Source: Bradyrhizobium sp. Ai1a-2
Lineage (GTDB): Bacteria > Pseudomonadota > Alphaproteobacteria > Rhizobiales > Xanthobacteraceae
DNA: 64,000 nucleotides
Direction of reading: 5' to 3'
Assembly (NCBI RefSeq): GCF_000426245.1
Contig: NZ_AUEZ01000002.1
Span: forward strand, 124,001 to 188,000
Shown one piece after another: positions 31,201-36,456 of this stretch. A model generated the notes under the pieces. That model was not told the origin of the DNA, did not search any database, and saw only the letters and a list, made by a program, of their open reading frames with translations. A program made the position numbers and the translations under genes. The first letter of the stretch is position 1, and each line of letters begins with the position of its first letter.

Positions 31201-32760
31201 GCCGGCCTGGACGCCAGCCCCGGCGCGGATGGCGAGCGCGGCGCCCGGCGCTTTGATCAGCGCGCCGTCGAGGCCGGCGCCGCTGCCTTGAACGTCGACA
31301 CTGCCCGCGGCCAGGATATCGATCTTCGGTTGGAGGACCGCCTGGAAATACGGAGACGCGCCGATGCTGCCGTTGACGGTGACTGAGGAGTTCGCTGTTG
31401 CGGTCGGCAGCGTGCCGCTGGTCTCGTCCGCCAGGATCGCGGTCAGGCTTGACGCTCCGAGCACGATGTTGCCGTTCGTACCGCTCGCGCAGGGGTCCAC
31501 CTTACAGACCGTGTTCAGGCCGATCGAGCCGGTACGCGTCGTGGCGGTGGTGGCAACGATGCCGCCGAGCTGGTTGATCCCGCCGCCGGAGAGCGTCACC
31601 GCGCCATCATTGGAGACGAGCAGGCCGCCGGCCTCGTTGCTCACGAGGCCACCGCCGGCCAGCACCTGCATCGCGGTCTTGGTCCCAACGTAGTTCGACG
31701 GCGGCGTGACCAGGGTGACGGAGCTGTCCGAGGCCAGGATGATCTGGCCGTTCTGGGTGGTGATGCTGCCGGCATTGCTGACGCCGCCGTCGGCGAGAAG
31801 CGCCACATAGCCGCCGTCGCCGGTGGAGGTGATCTTGCCGGTGGTGTCGATGATGGCACCGGGTTGGACGACGACCTTGCCTTTGTTGCTGCTGCCTTGG
31901 TTGAAGATCGTGGCCCCCGAACCGGTGACGCCGGCCGTCTGCGGCACGTCGCTGAGCAGCGAGAACAGCCCGTTCTGCAGGAAGCCCTGGTAATTACTGG
32001 CGCTGAGCTTCGACGAGAGATCCAGCGTCGAGGCGATCAGCGTGTGGACGTTGATCTGGCTGGTGCCGCTGAAGATGATGCCGTTCTGGTTGATCAGGTA
32101 GACCGCGCCATCCGCCTTGATGGCGCCCATGATCTGGCTCGGTGACGCATTCGATGCGACCCGGTTGAGCGCTGCCCAACTGGCGTTGCCCTGCTGGTTG
32201 AAGTTGACGGTCGTGTCCCTGCCGACGTTGAACGACTGCCAGTTCAACACCGCCTGCGACTGCGTCTGCTCGATGTTGACCGTGGTCTGGCCGTTGCTCG
32301 TCGTTTGCGTCGGGGTGTTGGCGCCGACCCAGTTGGTGACCGGATTGGCGACGCCGGGCGCAGCGAGGCCGCTGCTCGGCACCAGTCCGCCGATGTTCAG
32401 ACCGTTCGGGACCGCGCTCGGCGCGCTCGCCGCGAGATTACGCGCCGCGCTCTGCGCCGCCCGCAAGGCCTGAATCGCCTGGGCCGCGCGCGCCATCGAC
32501 GCTTGCGTGTTCTGCGCTGCCTGTTGCGCCTGCTGGGCTGCGGCCTGCGCCGCAGCGCTCGCCGCCTGCGTGGCTGCGGACGTCGATCCCCACGAACCGA
32601 ACGGGCGGGCATGGGCCCCCGAACTCACCGCAATCGCGACGGTGCTTGCGCCGACAAGAAGCAAAGCGCGGCGTGAATTCAACCGGGAGCGGAGAAGCGA
32701 ATGCATGCGAGCGGTACGGCGCCAAGTGGATCCGGGGTGACGGGCGGCAGGAACGGGCAT
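19216..32760 (-). CDS. giant filamentous haemagglutinin-family exoprotein (TpsA-like)
   Basis: An uninterrupted 13.5-kb gene for about 4,514 residues. The frame opens at 32922 (GTG), but ATG 32760 has GAAAGAAG upstream and ATG 32706 lacks a site; both keep a long signal peptide (RRALLLVGASTVAIAVSSGAHA). An Ala/Gln-rich helical stretch (QAAAQQAQQAAQNTQ) follows. Next is the two-partner-secretion domain (about 130-270) with VLNWQSFNVG, AALNRV, IMGAIKADGAVYLINQNG and INVHTLIAS. The rest is mostly repetitive beta-helix (GNV, GGSVTI, LSAPAG-type turns), with a block of glycine-rich 36-40-residue repeats at about 2342-2557. The C-terminal ~600 residues resemble the DUF3739 domain of rhizobial haemagglutinins. 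Twelve cysteines form six close pairs. It should be exported by Sec and then through an outer-membrane TpsB, which is not encoded nearby. FecR, sigma and STN genes lie upstream and probably control it. Confidence 0.9.
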   Translation of the reverse strand: MPVPAARHPGSTWRRTARMHSLLRSRLNSRRALLLVGASTVAIAVSSGAHARPFGSWGSTSAATQAASAAAQAAAQQAQQAAQNTQASMARAAQAIQALRAAQSAARNLAASAPSAVPNGLNIGGLVPSSGLAAPGVANPVTNWVGANTPTQTTSNGQTTVNIEQTQSQAVLNWQSFNVGRDTTVNFNQQGNASWAALNRVASNASPSQIMGAIKADGAVYLINQNGIIFSGTSQINVHTLIASTLDLSSKLSASNYQGFLQNGLFSLLSDVPQTAGVTGSGATIFNQGSSNKGKVVVQPGAIIDTTGKITSTGDGGYVALLADGGVSNAGSITTQNGQIILASDSSVTLVTPPSNYVGTKTAMQVLAGGGLVSNEAGGLLVSNDGAVTLSGGGINQLGGIVATTATTRTGSIGLNTVCKVDPCASGTNGNIVLGASSLTAILADETSGTLPTATANSSVTVNGSIGASPYFQAVLQPKIDILAAGSVDVQGSGAGLDGALIKAPGAALAIRAGAGVQAGAAGTVLLEKGSTIDLSGIAGVTLPMSINQLSILVTSAEVADRPLAKSLIGKTVLIDARVGSPLLNVDGYIGLIPQSIEQILTAGGSFTTSGKNVVQQPGAVINVSAGYVQYTGGIITTTRLLGANGRIYDIGSADPNIAYLGLANGFTVLHKINGTVDSRLTEIYYNPFGGGSYSRYEADYIAGADAGSVMVSAVNPIVNAIIGNAVAGIRQRELAGSSNLAAADQLPTGASLSITFAEPTAGAGNSNNVVLQSQAVAGPDPYGLSGLSFANVSTWTPVLANGAFSIFTDVLSNASLGSVSIKGAHRLDMATNATLSVRPGGSITLDGVATIDGTLSAPAGQISLTGFIYPANSPQSPPTPALVIGSNAVLNVRGRWVNDTGLLSDQLEGRAFVDGGSVSISTLAASNGPHQGDGLFTDVTQSIMLAPGSVIDLSGGGYVDTTGKLKTDSDGLPVGKGGSLTLLTYVGGFPGTFPTNGGNSPYNILPHGAKPDGSLSHPDQANVLLGGTIYAGGFSGGGTLTLQVPTVVIDGATAEVTSYVSSATATAIGSPAAGSAVSDANAGKLVLPSSFFISGGFSQYILNDVYGGTTVTAGTQMVLQQPTAVPTGGVVQFPTGALVRAFASAGLLPDGLRKPVSLTLNGTSVLLDSGAAIVVDPQATVSLVGGNATVPGVGGVRTLGDVTVLGSIVAPAGAINVFGDVSIGSSALLDVGGVFVPDPRVIAYSTGTVLGGGTITLGGRTVVVQPGAQFDLRGTAVSAESNLIQQPQGGVSHGLAGQAEWSNGGSLQLVGRSIYFAGSVNAAGGAAHATGGTLTIGDVAIPSAVPSLPETLDNLPDAIVIEPGGRVAANLPALGASPTRGAFIGADTLSNSGFDSVTLNANFAVVFGGSVDVTIPGALTLRADNGHVALLPASTGLLPPGINLANPATFGPAACGADCIPGIGGTTVNLNAGYARIVGRTPNRNAASFSSPILADGTLNVSAQWIDLQGAITLDNIGAAGFTSASAIRLLPDSYGFVTSSNGSGRPASGGALVAPGNLTLKAAEIYPVSNTDFVLMSTGKLDSASTITIVQNGAPTAPLSVGGGILLSAQTIVQGGTLWAPLGSIILGVRTASDVPTQFASAVSGVGIGGLFAPSAFTATKSVTLAAGSLTSVSAAGLVIPDGYTVDGTTWYQGAPTNSTSSNPAPPVLAAPPSKSISLFGTDVKTAPGAVLDLNGGGDIYATEFVAGTGGSRNVLATYQQDLATGNVTPQYADGRQVYALVPTYQAGVAAYDPNFAYAPYYSGASASSGGAFPNAITPGQSVTIAPGSGIPAGTYTLLPGMYATLPGAYRVVQVAGNVDPSAAKSSTGPDGSQYVIGTLGNALTGARSSQTAMFQLQSQAVWSQYSRIDITSGTGFFRNQELAAGKAPPPLPIDGGVLVLGAINSLDLAGTNRFAPGVSVLVPGLVGGGGQVQIGGSKILVAVRGANGALPRPAGYLVLDVDQISDLGASSVLIGGTANVVNGVQNISATALNLEIATDAAHPLTGPELLLVSKAGDRGVVVNAGSVIQAVGTVPVGTDRDITFGADPVAQYDSNGNLTGYTAGVSGDGSLLRVSNGTVVNVTRFFVPGQYGGPGTPPSGTTALGAFSVGAGAIIGGGNALTLDSSGSGTLASNAVLNARNYDIAGSVINIGGGSSGIVLNEAMLANFNDAVSVRLRSATAINLYDANGLQIGDAAHPIGKLTFDSAGLYGQGGNTTVNATNINLANSRGVTGTGIAGAGGTLTLNASGTITEDVGPKMLGGFSEVNLNAGQAIAFSSSGSLSAGKVATAALTLNVSGVALASGGAGYTSVPTVTISGGNGSGAQATASLGVTRIAVTAGGSGYSNGDPVTVVGPNGTGFAGTAVVDAGGAIVGVTITGAGAGFTGAITSVSVTSATGSGASLAASLGVVSVSVTNAGSGFTGIPTVSFSGGGGAGATAQALAAITGISLTDPGASYVNPTVSFVGGGGSGAAATATASNGAITGLSLTNGGSGYSSLPTVMVSGGANMHLSAPVMVVNGGATQSLAANGSVTLGGAGTAPASVATNIGGALAVTAASITDNATIRALSGNVSLAAFNGDVVLGAGAFIDASGSRIRVLDLAQDAPGGSVRLMSPAGNVIVNPGATVSVAAAGDGFAGSLSILAANKVTLGGTLDGHAAFKELGGDFTLQADRLTDPSLSQVHGFTGSFTMRLVSDNIIVDRLVSSKVLLVSDRGTVTVNGVIDASGPRGEIALYGAAGVTINSGAVLDASYQPYDPRSPAYGNGTSNLVQKGGIITLGTTGAPDGTLNATYGYQNVSRSGTITVADGAIFNVSGGPGGANIDNTGGSVIIRAPILTSGNVNVDFKGTVITNADASGNPSGNGVVLNAYAVWSTTDGCTLIVGGCGAVTTAAAYNALTPEQRKQLDRHFDGVIDPAGFFDARLTNGKPTQIIFANGGVYPVSTPDKPAPGAYMPHVNFYQDTLLGFVNAPFDTNAVAANFAGAKLRIAGSSAPAAALPSSMLHLRPEIDLVNPSSTINNGNITVASNWNFGAGATVGGTTTLFYRTGAGEPGTLTLRALNNVQINATISDGFYLPNPGSSGATAADAYLGETASDAYRAYETLLLGGLYYSATIDAIVGLGVDTSPPVDASFFSLDDNVALFNSLQFHLLKPALLTTFTDDPTLAGNPELLAKVIDQYNQFYIKYASMYDAYMIEIVQGNTNAASALGAPGGLGAYYTYADVPRALKALGVQFNRDISPLPPVSIPVAPTNNPALGTPYLYYNINGAPAGADYVSLWQNYFFDVIDTNFRNQAPFPFGTPASLTAALNGKPRTLANVAGIDAPYCLACYAVAPPSAPLAYLTLFSDTYAPTPPPSPSTLPPANQIANNPAMYQGAAVYNTTAATALMPAALSGKGSFSYDFVAGAAFRPDNTPSVDPNAVIPVSSLAPTVTGKVTIDGHTSYANPLQKGANGQPLTINIPTVVRTGTGSITIAAAGNVELLDQVAPGAVYTAGAATATPSDFNAPTLPTAYTNNPNGLVSTPAWGIDGGAVTVTAGGSIIGIEMPIDADGKQTGIAGAATGQMWSDWYIHYGASDGSATPFVGCAAAGSVACQTAAWINYATFFQGFGALGGGNIALSAGADIVDVGASLPETLVVGGGFTAANPPKATYYGGGNLSVTAGGDLLSSNFLVGRGAGLIRVGGSVQATTSNPLNQGKPTKGVAVDNTGNITGSYALPLLLAVQDGFINLTARGSVTLGNVYDPASLPLDAAVQTPYTYLPGATVNDNRIWSNLFTSYGPGSGIALTSVTGDVTALTVVPAASGGLFATKPSSAVVRSNIIGLMLPATLDLAALSGNIVFNDGTTGRTVGNANLVPYPTQTGDNTGTISMVAAGSIDLGSGLAMADLNAAITQYIGGPAIFDNYISPLGVPLPRLTMALHANDPTPVIIAAGQDIYAVDSATNRVASLALIKPARIEARNNIYAGLSNGKLSTTANGTPDLNFQFQFIGQNNNPDDITSIVAGNDLVGGSYALYGPGTFVLQAGRDMGPFRPSGQPASTWGIATIGNGSAGTFSGMSLKPYLPAQGAEIDVLFGVKPGIDYATAISQYVDPAHAGTDGIDFLTDIASVLGQPRDQAWATFQRLSPARQRLLVNRAFLDFVMQVGRDYKDSSSPYVGQYARAYTAISTLFPAGYGYTDNSLSVDGNAAPKIATGKLNIAASVLETQMGGDINIIGPGGGITVGHTSLDTLKPNQEGILTLAGGTIRAFADDSILVNQSRIMTQQGGDIGLFVANGDINAGAGPKTYVSSPAVSEICTAEGYCYINPQGLVTGAGIAALVTLPGQDPTRSNVTLVAPRGTIDLGAAGIRGNDITLVAQVVLNAFNIQSTGTVTGLAFTPPPNTALAAVNNNATAATQQAGQPAPAKPNDQPSIVIVEFLGFGGGDGNDAAPSEGKPTEKRKSGEEQTYDDSSPLQYVGSALTPEQEKRLAETGSP
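25092..25737 (-). repeat. tandem glycine-rich repeats inside the haemagglutinin gene
   Basis: The encoded protein (about residues 2342-2557) has five full and one partial copies of a 36-40-residue unit. Each begins like GGSGYTSVPTVTISGG, goes on through G-(S/A)-G-A-x-A-x-A and ends in a beta strand such as ITGLSL. Copies start GGAGYTSVP, GGSGYSNGD, GAGAGFTGA, NAGSGFTGI, DPGASYVNP and NGGSGYSSLP. The unit differs sharply from the surrounding beta-helix sequence. Confidence 0.8.
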
Positions 32761-32846
32761 GGAGCTTCTTTCGGGGCTGTGAGGCCAGCGCGGAGCCATC
32801 GCTGCGCGTGTCGCCAAACGGGTCTGACTTGCAGACGACGTCTGTC

Positions 32847-32875
32847 CCCCGAACTCAGTGCAAAAAAATATTTCC
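32847..32875 (-). promoter_or_regulatory. candidate FecI-type promoter of the haemagglutinin gene
   Basis: On the minus strand GGAAAT (32875-32870) is followed by 17 bases and then TCGGGG (32852-32847), about 90 bases before the ATG at 32760. GGAAAT is the -35 word of the E. coli FecI promoter; the -10 match is weak. The stretch is also AT-rich (ATATTTTTTT), unlike its surroundings. The assignment rests on a single motif plus the adjacent sigma gene. Confidence 0.3.
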
Positions 32876-32927
32876 GCCCCTGCTGCTTCAAGGCAGGGCG
32901 CAAACGAGCCCGCCCGGCGCACACTGC

Positions 32928-33935
32928 TCAGCTCAAGAGGACAACGCCGCCGGGCAATGCCGTGATGCGCAAGCCGAGGACAGCCTGGAGCTGTCCGATG
33001 ATACCGTCCAGGCGATCCAGTCGGTAGTGTGCCGAGAACCGGCGCTGGCCAAGCCCGGCCCCGATGAGAATGATACGCCCTCGCCGGTATCGATTAACTT
33101 CCGCGATGACAGCGGCGAGCGGCTCGTCCTCGAAATAGAGGTCGCCGGTACGCCAACTCGTCAGGCGGGCGAGATCGGCCATTGCGATGCTGCTGACGCC
33201 GCCTTCGCCATAGGTCACCTGCTCCTTGTCGCGGACTGTGACCGTCTGCCCCGCGCGCGTCACCCGCACCGCACCGGTGAAGCAAGCGACGCTGACTTCA
33301 GGCCCCACACACCGGACATTGAATTCGGCCGCGTCGGCCCAGATCTGCCCGTCGGCGGCGACGATCTCAATCGGCCGCGCCTGCGTGGTCACCGCCGCTT
33401 CGCCGGCGACAAGCTCGATGCGCCCTTCAGCCCGCTGGATGTTGAGGCTGGTCCGCGTGTTCAGCTCGAGCGATGTATGTTCTCCCAGAGCGATCTGCCT
33501 CCGCTCACCCGGCGCAGTGCTGTAATCCGCCGTCCATTCACTGACCGAGGGCCAAAGACCAAATGGCGGACGCACCGACGCAACCGCCAAGCCGGCAGTC
33601 GAGGCCGCGAGCCCGCCACCGAGAAAGGCACGGCGTGCCATGGTGGCGCGCTCGCGCCGCGCAAAGGGATCGGAGCGCTTGATCGCAGGTTCCTTGGCAA
33701 CCTTGGACACGGCCGGACCAAAAGCCCGCCACCGGTCATTGGCATAGGCAAATGCCTCCGCATGCGCCGGGCTGAGCGCACACCAGTGTCGCAGCGCGGC
33801 GATATCGTCCTGCGTCACCTCATCAAGGGTCATGCGCAGAACCCAGGTCCACGCTTCCGCGCGCAGCCGCTCGGTCTCAGGGGTGGGTACAATGCCACCG
33901 GGCGCTACGTGCTCGGGGCGATCGAGGTCGGTCAT
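32928..33935 (-). CDS. FecR-family transmembrane anti-sigma factor
   Basis: A 335-residue FecR-like regulator. Residues 1-90 form the cytoplasmic DUF4880-type sigma-binding domain (AEAWTWVLRMTLDEVTQDD, LRHWCALSPAHAEAFAYAN, WRAF). A single membrane segment at about 100-120 starts with ARRAFLGGGLAAS, which carries a twin-arginine-like RRxFL motif. The periplasmic FecR domain follows (YSTAPGERRQIALGEHTSLELNTRTSL, VACFTGAVRV, VRDKEQVTYGEGG). The last ~80 residues (LYFEDEPLAAVIAEVNRYRR) look like the C-terminal STN-like module that contacts the periplasmic signalling protein. It lies between the sigma gene (205 bases upstream) and the haemagglutinin gene, so it probably restrains the sigma factor until a surface signal arrives. 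Confidence 0.9.
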   Translation of the reverse strand: MTDLDRPEHVAPGGIVPTPETERLRAEAWTWVLRMTLDEVTQDDIAALRHWCALSPAHAEAFAYANDRWRAFGPAVSKVAKEPAIKRSDPFARRERATMARRAFLGGGLAASTAGLAVASVRPPFGLWPSVSEWTADYSTAPGERRQIALGEHTSLELNTRTSLNIQRAEGRIELVAGEAAVTTQARPIEIVAADGQIWADAAEFNVRCVGPEVSVACFTGAVRVTRAGQTVTVRDKEQVTYGEGGVSSIAMADLARLTSWRTGDLYFEDEPLAAVIAEVNRYRRGRIILIGAGLGQRRFSAHYRLDRLDGIIGQLQAVLGLRITALPGGVVLLS

Positions 33936-34140
33936 GGTGTGGGCCTGGGCGACGCGGCGTGGCGCGATCGGTGCAAGTCATAAACGAGATCAGCCACCCG
34001 CAAGTTCAGAACGGGCGTCGGATGCAAGTCTGGTCCTGCACACTGGTTGAGGGTTGTGTCTAAGCCACACACGGGGTCCGAGCCAAGCCTTTCGTCCGGG
34101 CCGAGGCACGACGGTCGCTGCCCGGTCGTCTCCTTTTCCA

Positions 34141-34713
34141 CTATGACGATTCATGACCGTCGTTGGTGCAGATATTTTTTGGGGCGTCGTCAATACGTCC
34201 GTTCGAGGGACGTTTCCTGGCCAGTCTCGCCTCCAGCAGCTCGATGGCGGCACGCAGCTCATAAAACACCGTGCGCCGGGAAATGCCGAGTTGCGCAGCG
34301 ATAGCCTCATGTGACAGGCCGCGGTGGCGGATCGCGATCAGGACGGTCCGCGCCCGCGGCGGGAGATCGCGAATGGCCTGCTCCACCACGTCGAGATCGA
34401 TCCGAGCCATGGCCTCTCGCGCCGGGCCCGGCGCGGTATCGGCGATCTCAGCTGCCGCATCGACATTCGACCGGCGGGCACGGCGTCGCTCGGCGCGGCG
34501 TCGATCCTTGCCGATATTTCCGGCGATCTGCAGCAAGAACGAAATCGGCCGCTCGACCGGGCCGATCTCGTCATGACGGTGCAGGCGCAGCCACGTCTCG
34601 TGCAGGCTCTCACGGGCAAGGTCCTCAGATCCGAGCTGGCGGGTCAGGCGAAAATGCAGATCCTTGTATTGCATCGTCAGGAGATGACGCAGTGCCGTCC
34701 ATGTGGTCGTCAT
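34141..34713 (-). CDS. ECF RNA polymerase sigma factor, FecI-like
   Basis: A 190-residue ECF sigma factor. Region 2 includes DLARESLHETWLRLHRHDE and ISFLLQIAGNIGKDRRR. Region 4 with its helix-turn-helix is LPPRARTVLIAIRHRGLSHEAIAAQLGISRRTVFYELRAA in parts. The order sigma then FecR is the classic FecI-FecR pairing of cell-surface signalling. The last ~20 residues (KRPSNGRIDD onward) are a charged tail beyond region 4. The expected target is the downstream exoprotein gene. The ATG at 34713 has no strong ribosome site, and Met14 is an alternative start. Confidence 0.9.
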   Translation of the reverse strand: MTTTWTALRHLLTMQYKDLHFRLTRQLGSEDLARESLHETWLRLHRHDEIGPVERPISFLLQIAGNIGKDRRRAERRRARRSNVDAAAEIADTAPGPAREAMARIDLDVVEQAIRDLPPRARTVLIAIRHRGLSHEAIAAQLGISRRTVFYELRAAIELLEARLARKRPSNGRIDDAPKNICTNDGHESS

Positions 34714-35033
34714 GGATCGCCCGCCCGCCCCGCCCGTTCGAGCCTCGGCTCCCGTGCTCCTGCACAGCGATACCGTCGTCCAGGGTCAAGCGTGGGAACT
34801 AGCTCGAGATTTTCCGGGGTGCGGACCGGCCGTCCAAACGATCCATCGCCGATCCAAATCGTCCAGCGCGACGTCATAACGTCATTACACTCGATGTTCA
34901 GGCTCGCGCGCGCCCGGTGCAACCGTTGAAGGCATTGTAGGAATGTCCAAGTCTTGGGATGAGCGTTACCAGCGACATATGACAAATTGGCAACGCATGA
35001 GACGAGTCACGGGTCGGGACAGAGGCGCCGAGG
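34714..35033. other. intergenic region upstream of the sigma gene
   Basis: These 320 bases between the STN gene stop and the sigma start hold no gene that could be supported. A GGAAAA word lies near 34812-34817 on the minus strand at about 100 bases from the sigma ATG, similar in place to the GGAAAT in front of the haemagglutinin gene, but no matching -10 was seen. It probably holds the sigma-gene promoter. Confidence 0.5.
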
Positions 35034-35708
35034 TTAGTCCGGACAGGCGCTTGCCGTCCCCGCAGCTTGTTGCTTCAGCGTGAACACGAGGGGCTGCGGC
35101 ATATCGGGCGGCGGCGCCAGTCCGATGAAGGCGCCGCGCAACCTGTCGATCAACAGCGCGTCACGCGCCGTATCGCCGGAGGTGCCGATCAGCGCGCTGC
35201 GGGTCACGGCGCCGTTCGCGCCGACCCACAGTTTCAGGGAAACCGTGTATCGGCCGGGTCGTGTGGCAGAGGTCTGGCAGAGCACATCGAGCACGCCGTG
35301 CTGCAAAGCACCGAGCAGCCGCCGGTCGGGGACAGGCGCCGGCCTTTCGGCGGCGCGGCGCAGGTCCAACATGATGACGAAGGTGTCCGGCTCGGTGCGG
35401 AGAGCCGCGAGACCAGTGCCGCTGAGCAGCCTTTCCAGCGCCGCAGCCTGTGACATGCGCCCCTCGAGCACAGTCGATTGCCGCCCTGCGACCAGCGCGG
35501 TCTCGTACAAAACCTGCGCGCCGCTCACCCGGGCGTAGTGCATCAACGCGGATTTCAATGGCTGCGTGGGAATGGCATAGCTCCGCTCGGCGCCATCGCC
35601 GAGCGCGCTTTCCAGTGTGGGGCTACCTGCTCCGCTTGGCAACGCCACCCCAGTTAGCGCCACCGCAGCCATAACGACCATGACGGCCGCATGCAGTATC
35701 CGTGGCAT
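35034..35708 (-). CDS. periplasmic STN-domain signalling protein with TonB-C-like tail
   Basis: The chosen start gives 224 residues with a Sec signal peptide (MPRILHAAVMVVMAAVALTG). The frame is open 44 codons further; no start has a strong ribosome site. Residues ~35-115 form a secretin/TonB short N-terminal (STN) domain: YAIPTQPLKSALMHYARVSG, VLEGRMSQAAALERLLSGTG and LAALRTEPDTFVI. The rest (about 130-224) resembles a TonB C-terminal-type fold (GRYTVSLKLWVGANGAV). There is no TonB-receptor beta-barrel. This is the domain plan reported for VreA of the Pseudomonas PUMA3 system, where such a protein signals to a FecR-like partner. Here it probably contacts the FecR protein two genes downstream. 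What signal it senses is unknown. Confidence 0.82.
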   Translation of the reverse strand: MPRILHAAVMVVMAAVALTGVALPSGAGSPTLESALGDGAERSYAIPTQPLKSALMHYARVSGAQVLYETALVAGRQSTVLEGRMSQAAALERLLSGTGLAALRTEPDTFVIMLDLRRAAERPAPVPDRRLLGALQHGVLDVLCQTSATRPGRYTVSLKLWVGANGAVTRSALIGTSGDTARDALLIDRLRGAFIGLAPPPDMPQPLVFTLKQQAAGTASACPD

Positions 35709-36207
35709 CAGCCGCGCCGCGGAGCTTGTCGAGCAAATTGTGAACTCACCGAGCAACCTCATATGGGAAAGACGCAACTCTGGTCGATCAAACTGCGCAT
35801 TCGCACAATACGCAATCTCCGCGTTGGTCCCGCCGCACAACCGTCGATCGTCACAGTTTCGGATGCAGGCTGCACTCCGATTTCACCGGGCCGAAAATCA
35901 ATCCTGTTTGTCGAAACTGATGTGTCGACGCTGCCGCTTGGGAGCTGGCCTTTGACAAAGACCTGACCAGAATCGGAATGCATCAATGAGACATCCCTTA
36001 CGTCGCCAGCTTGGTGGCGAAGCAGAGAATCGAGCCCACGACCCGAACAATCCGGTTCTGGTTCTGCAGCAAGCGGGCGCCCTGCGGCGACGGGCAGGTG
36101 AAGACAGCAGTCTGGCCGCGCGACGTCCGACCACAAGAATGTCGCACGAGACCCTTTAGTTCTCGGCGACCGTCTCGCGAAGATATTGGAAAAGAAGGAT
36201 TGTCGCT
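35709..36207. other. intergenic region between the STN gene and tRNA-Lys
   Basis: About 500 bases without a supported gene. Frames open on the minus strand here lack ribosome sites and family resemblance. Two TGAC words 11 bases apart (TTGACA at 35952-35957 and CTGACC at 35963-35968) were noted as a very weak Pho-box-like arrangement. The STN promoter should lie in this stretch. Confidence 0.5.
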
Positions 36208-36283
<76 letters not shown>

Positions 36284-36396
36284 GGAACCGGTCCGGAAAA
36301 CCTTGCGGCGAGGGCCGTCGTTTAGCAAAGCGATCCGGGGATGTCCAGCAAGCTGGATGAGGTTTTCCCGTGCTTTGGACGGATGCCGCGGAATAT

Positions 36397-36424
36397 CAAA
36401 AACCGCCGGATTCCGGCGGTTTTC
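36397..36424 (-). terminator. Rho-independent terminator downstream of the Spy-like gene
   Basis: The hairpin AACCGCCGG-att-CCGGCGGTT has a nine-base perfect stem and, on the minus strand, runs into TTTTTGAT. It lies about 33 bases after the stop of the gene ending at 36457. A shorter T-run on the other side could let it work in both directions. Confidence 0.85.
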
Positions 36425-36456
36425 CCGATGGTTAGGCCGATCGCGGGTAGGCGGGC

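Noticed and set aside
32761..32922. GTG-initiated N-terminal extension of the haemagglutinin
   Set aside because: The added 54 residues precede the signal peptide, contain two stray cysteines and have no ribosome site of note.
34944..35075. Small plus-strand ORF starting MSKSWDERYQRH
   Set aside because: It overlaps the end of the STN gene, has only a weak AGG before it and no recognisable family.
35952..35968. Pho-box-like pair of TGAC words upstream of the STN gene
   Set aside because: Phosphate control is known for PUMA3, but only four bases of each half match and the distance to the start is large.
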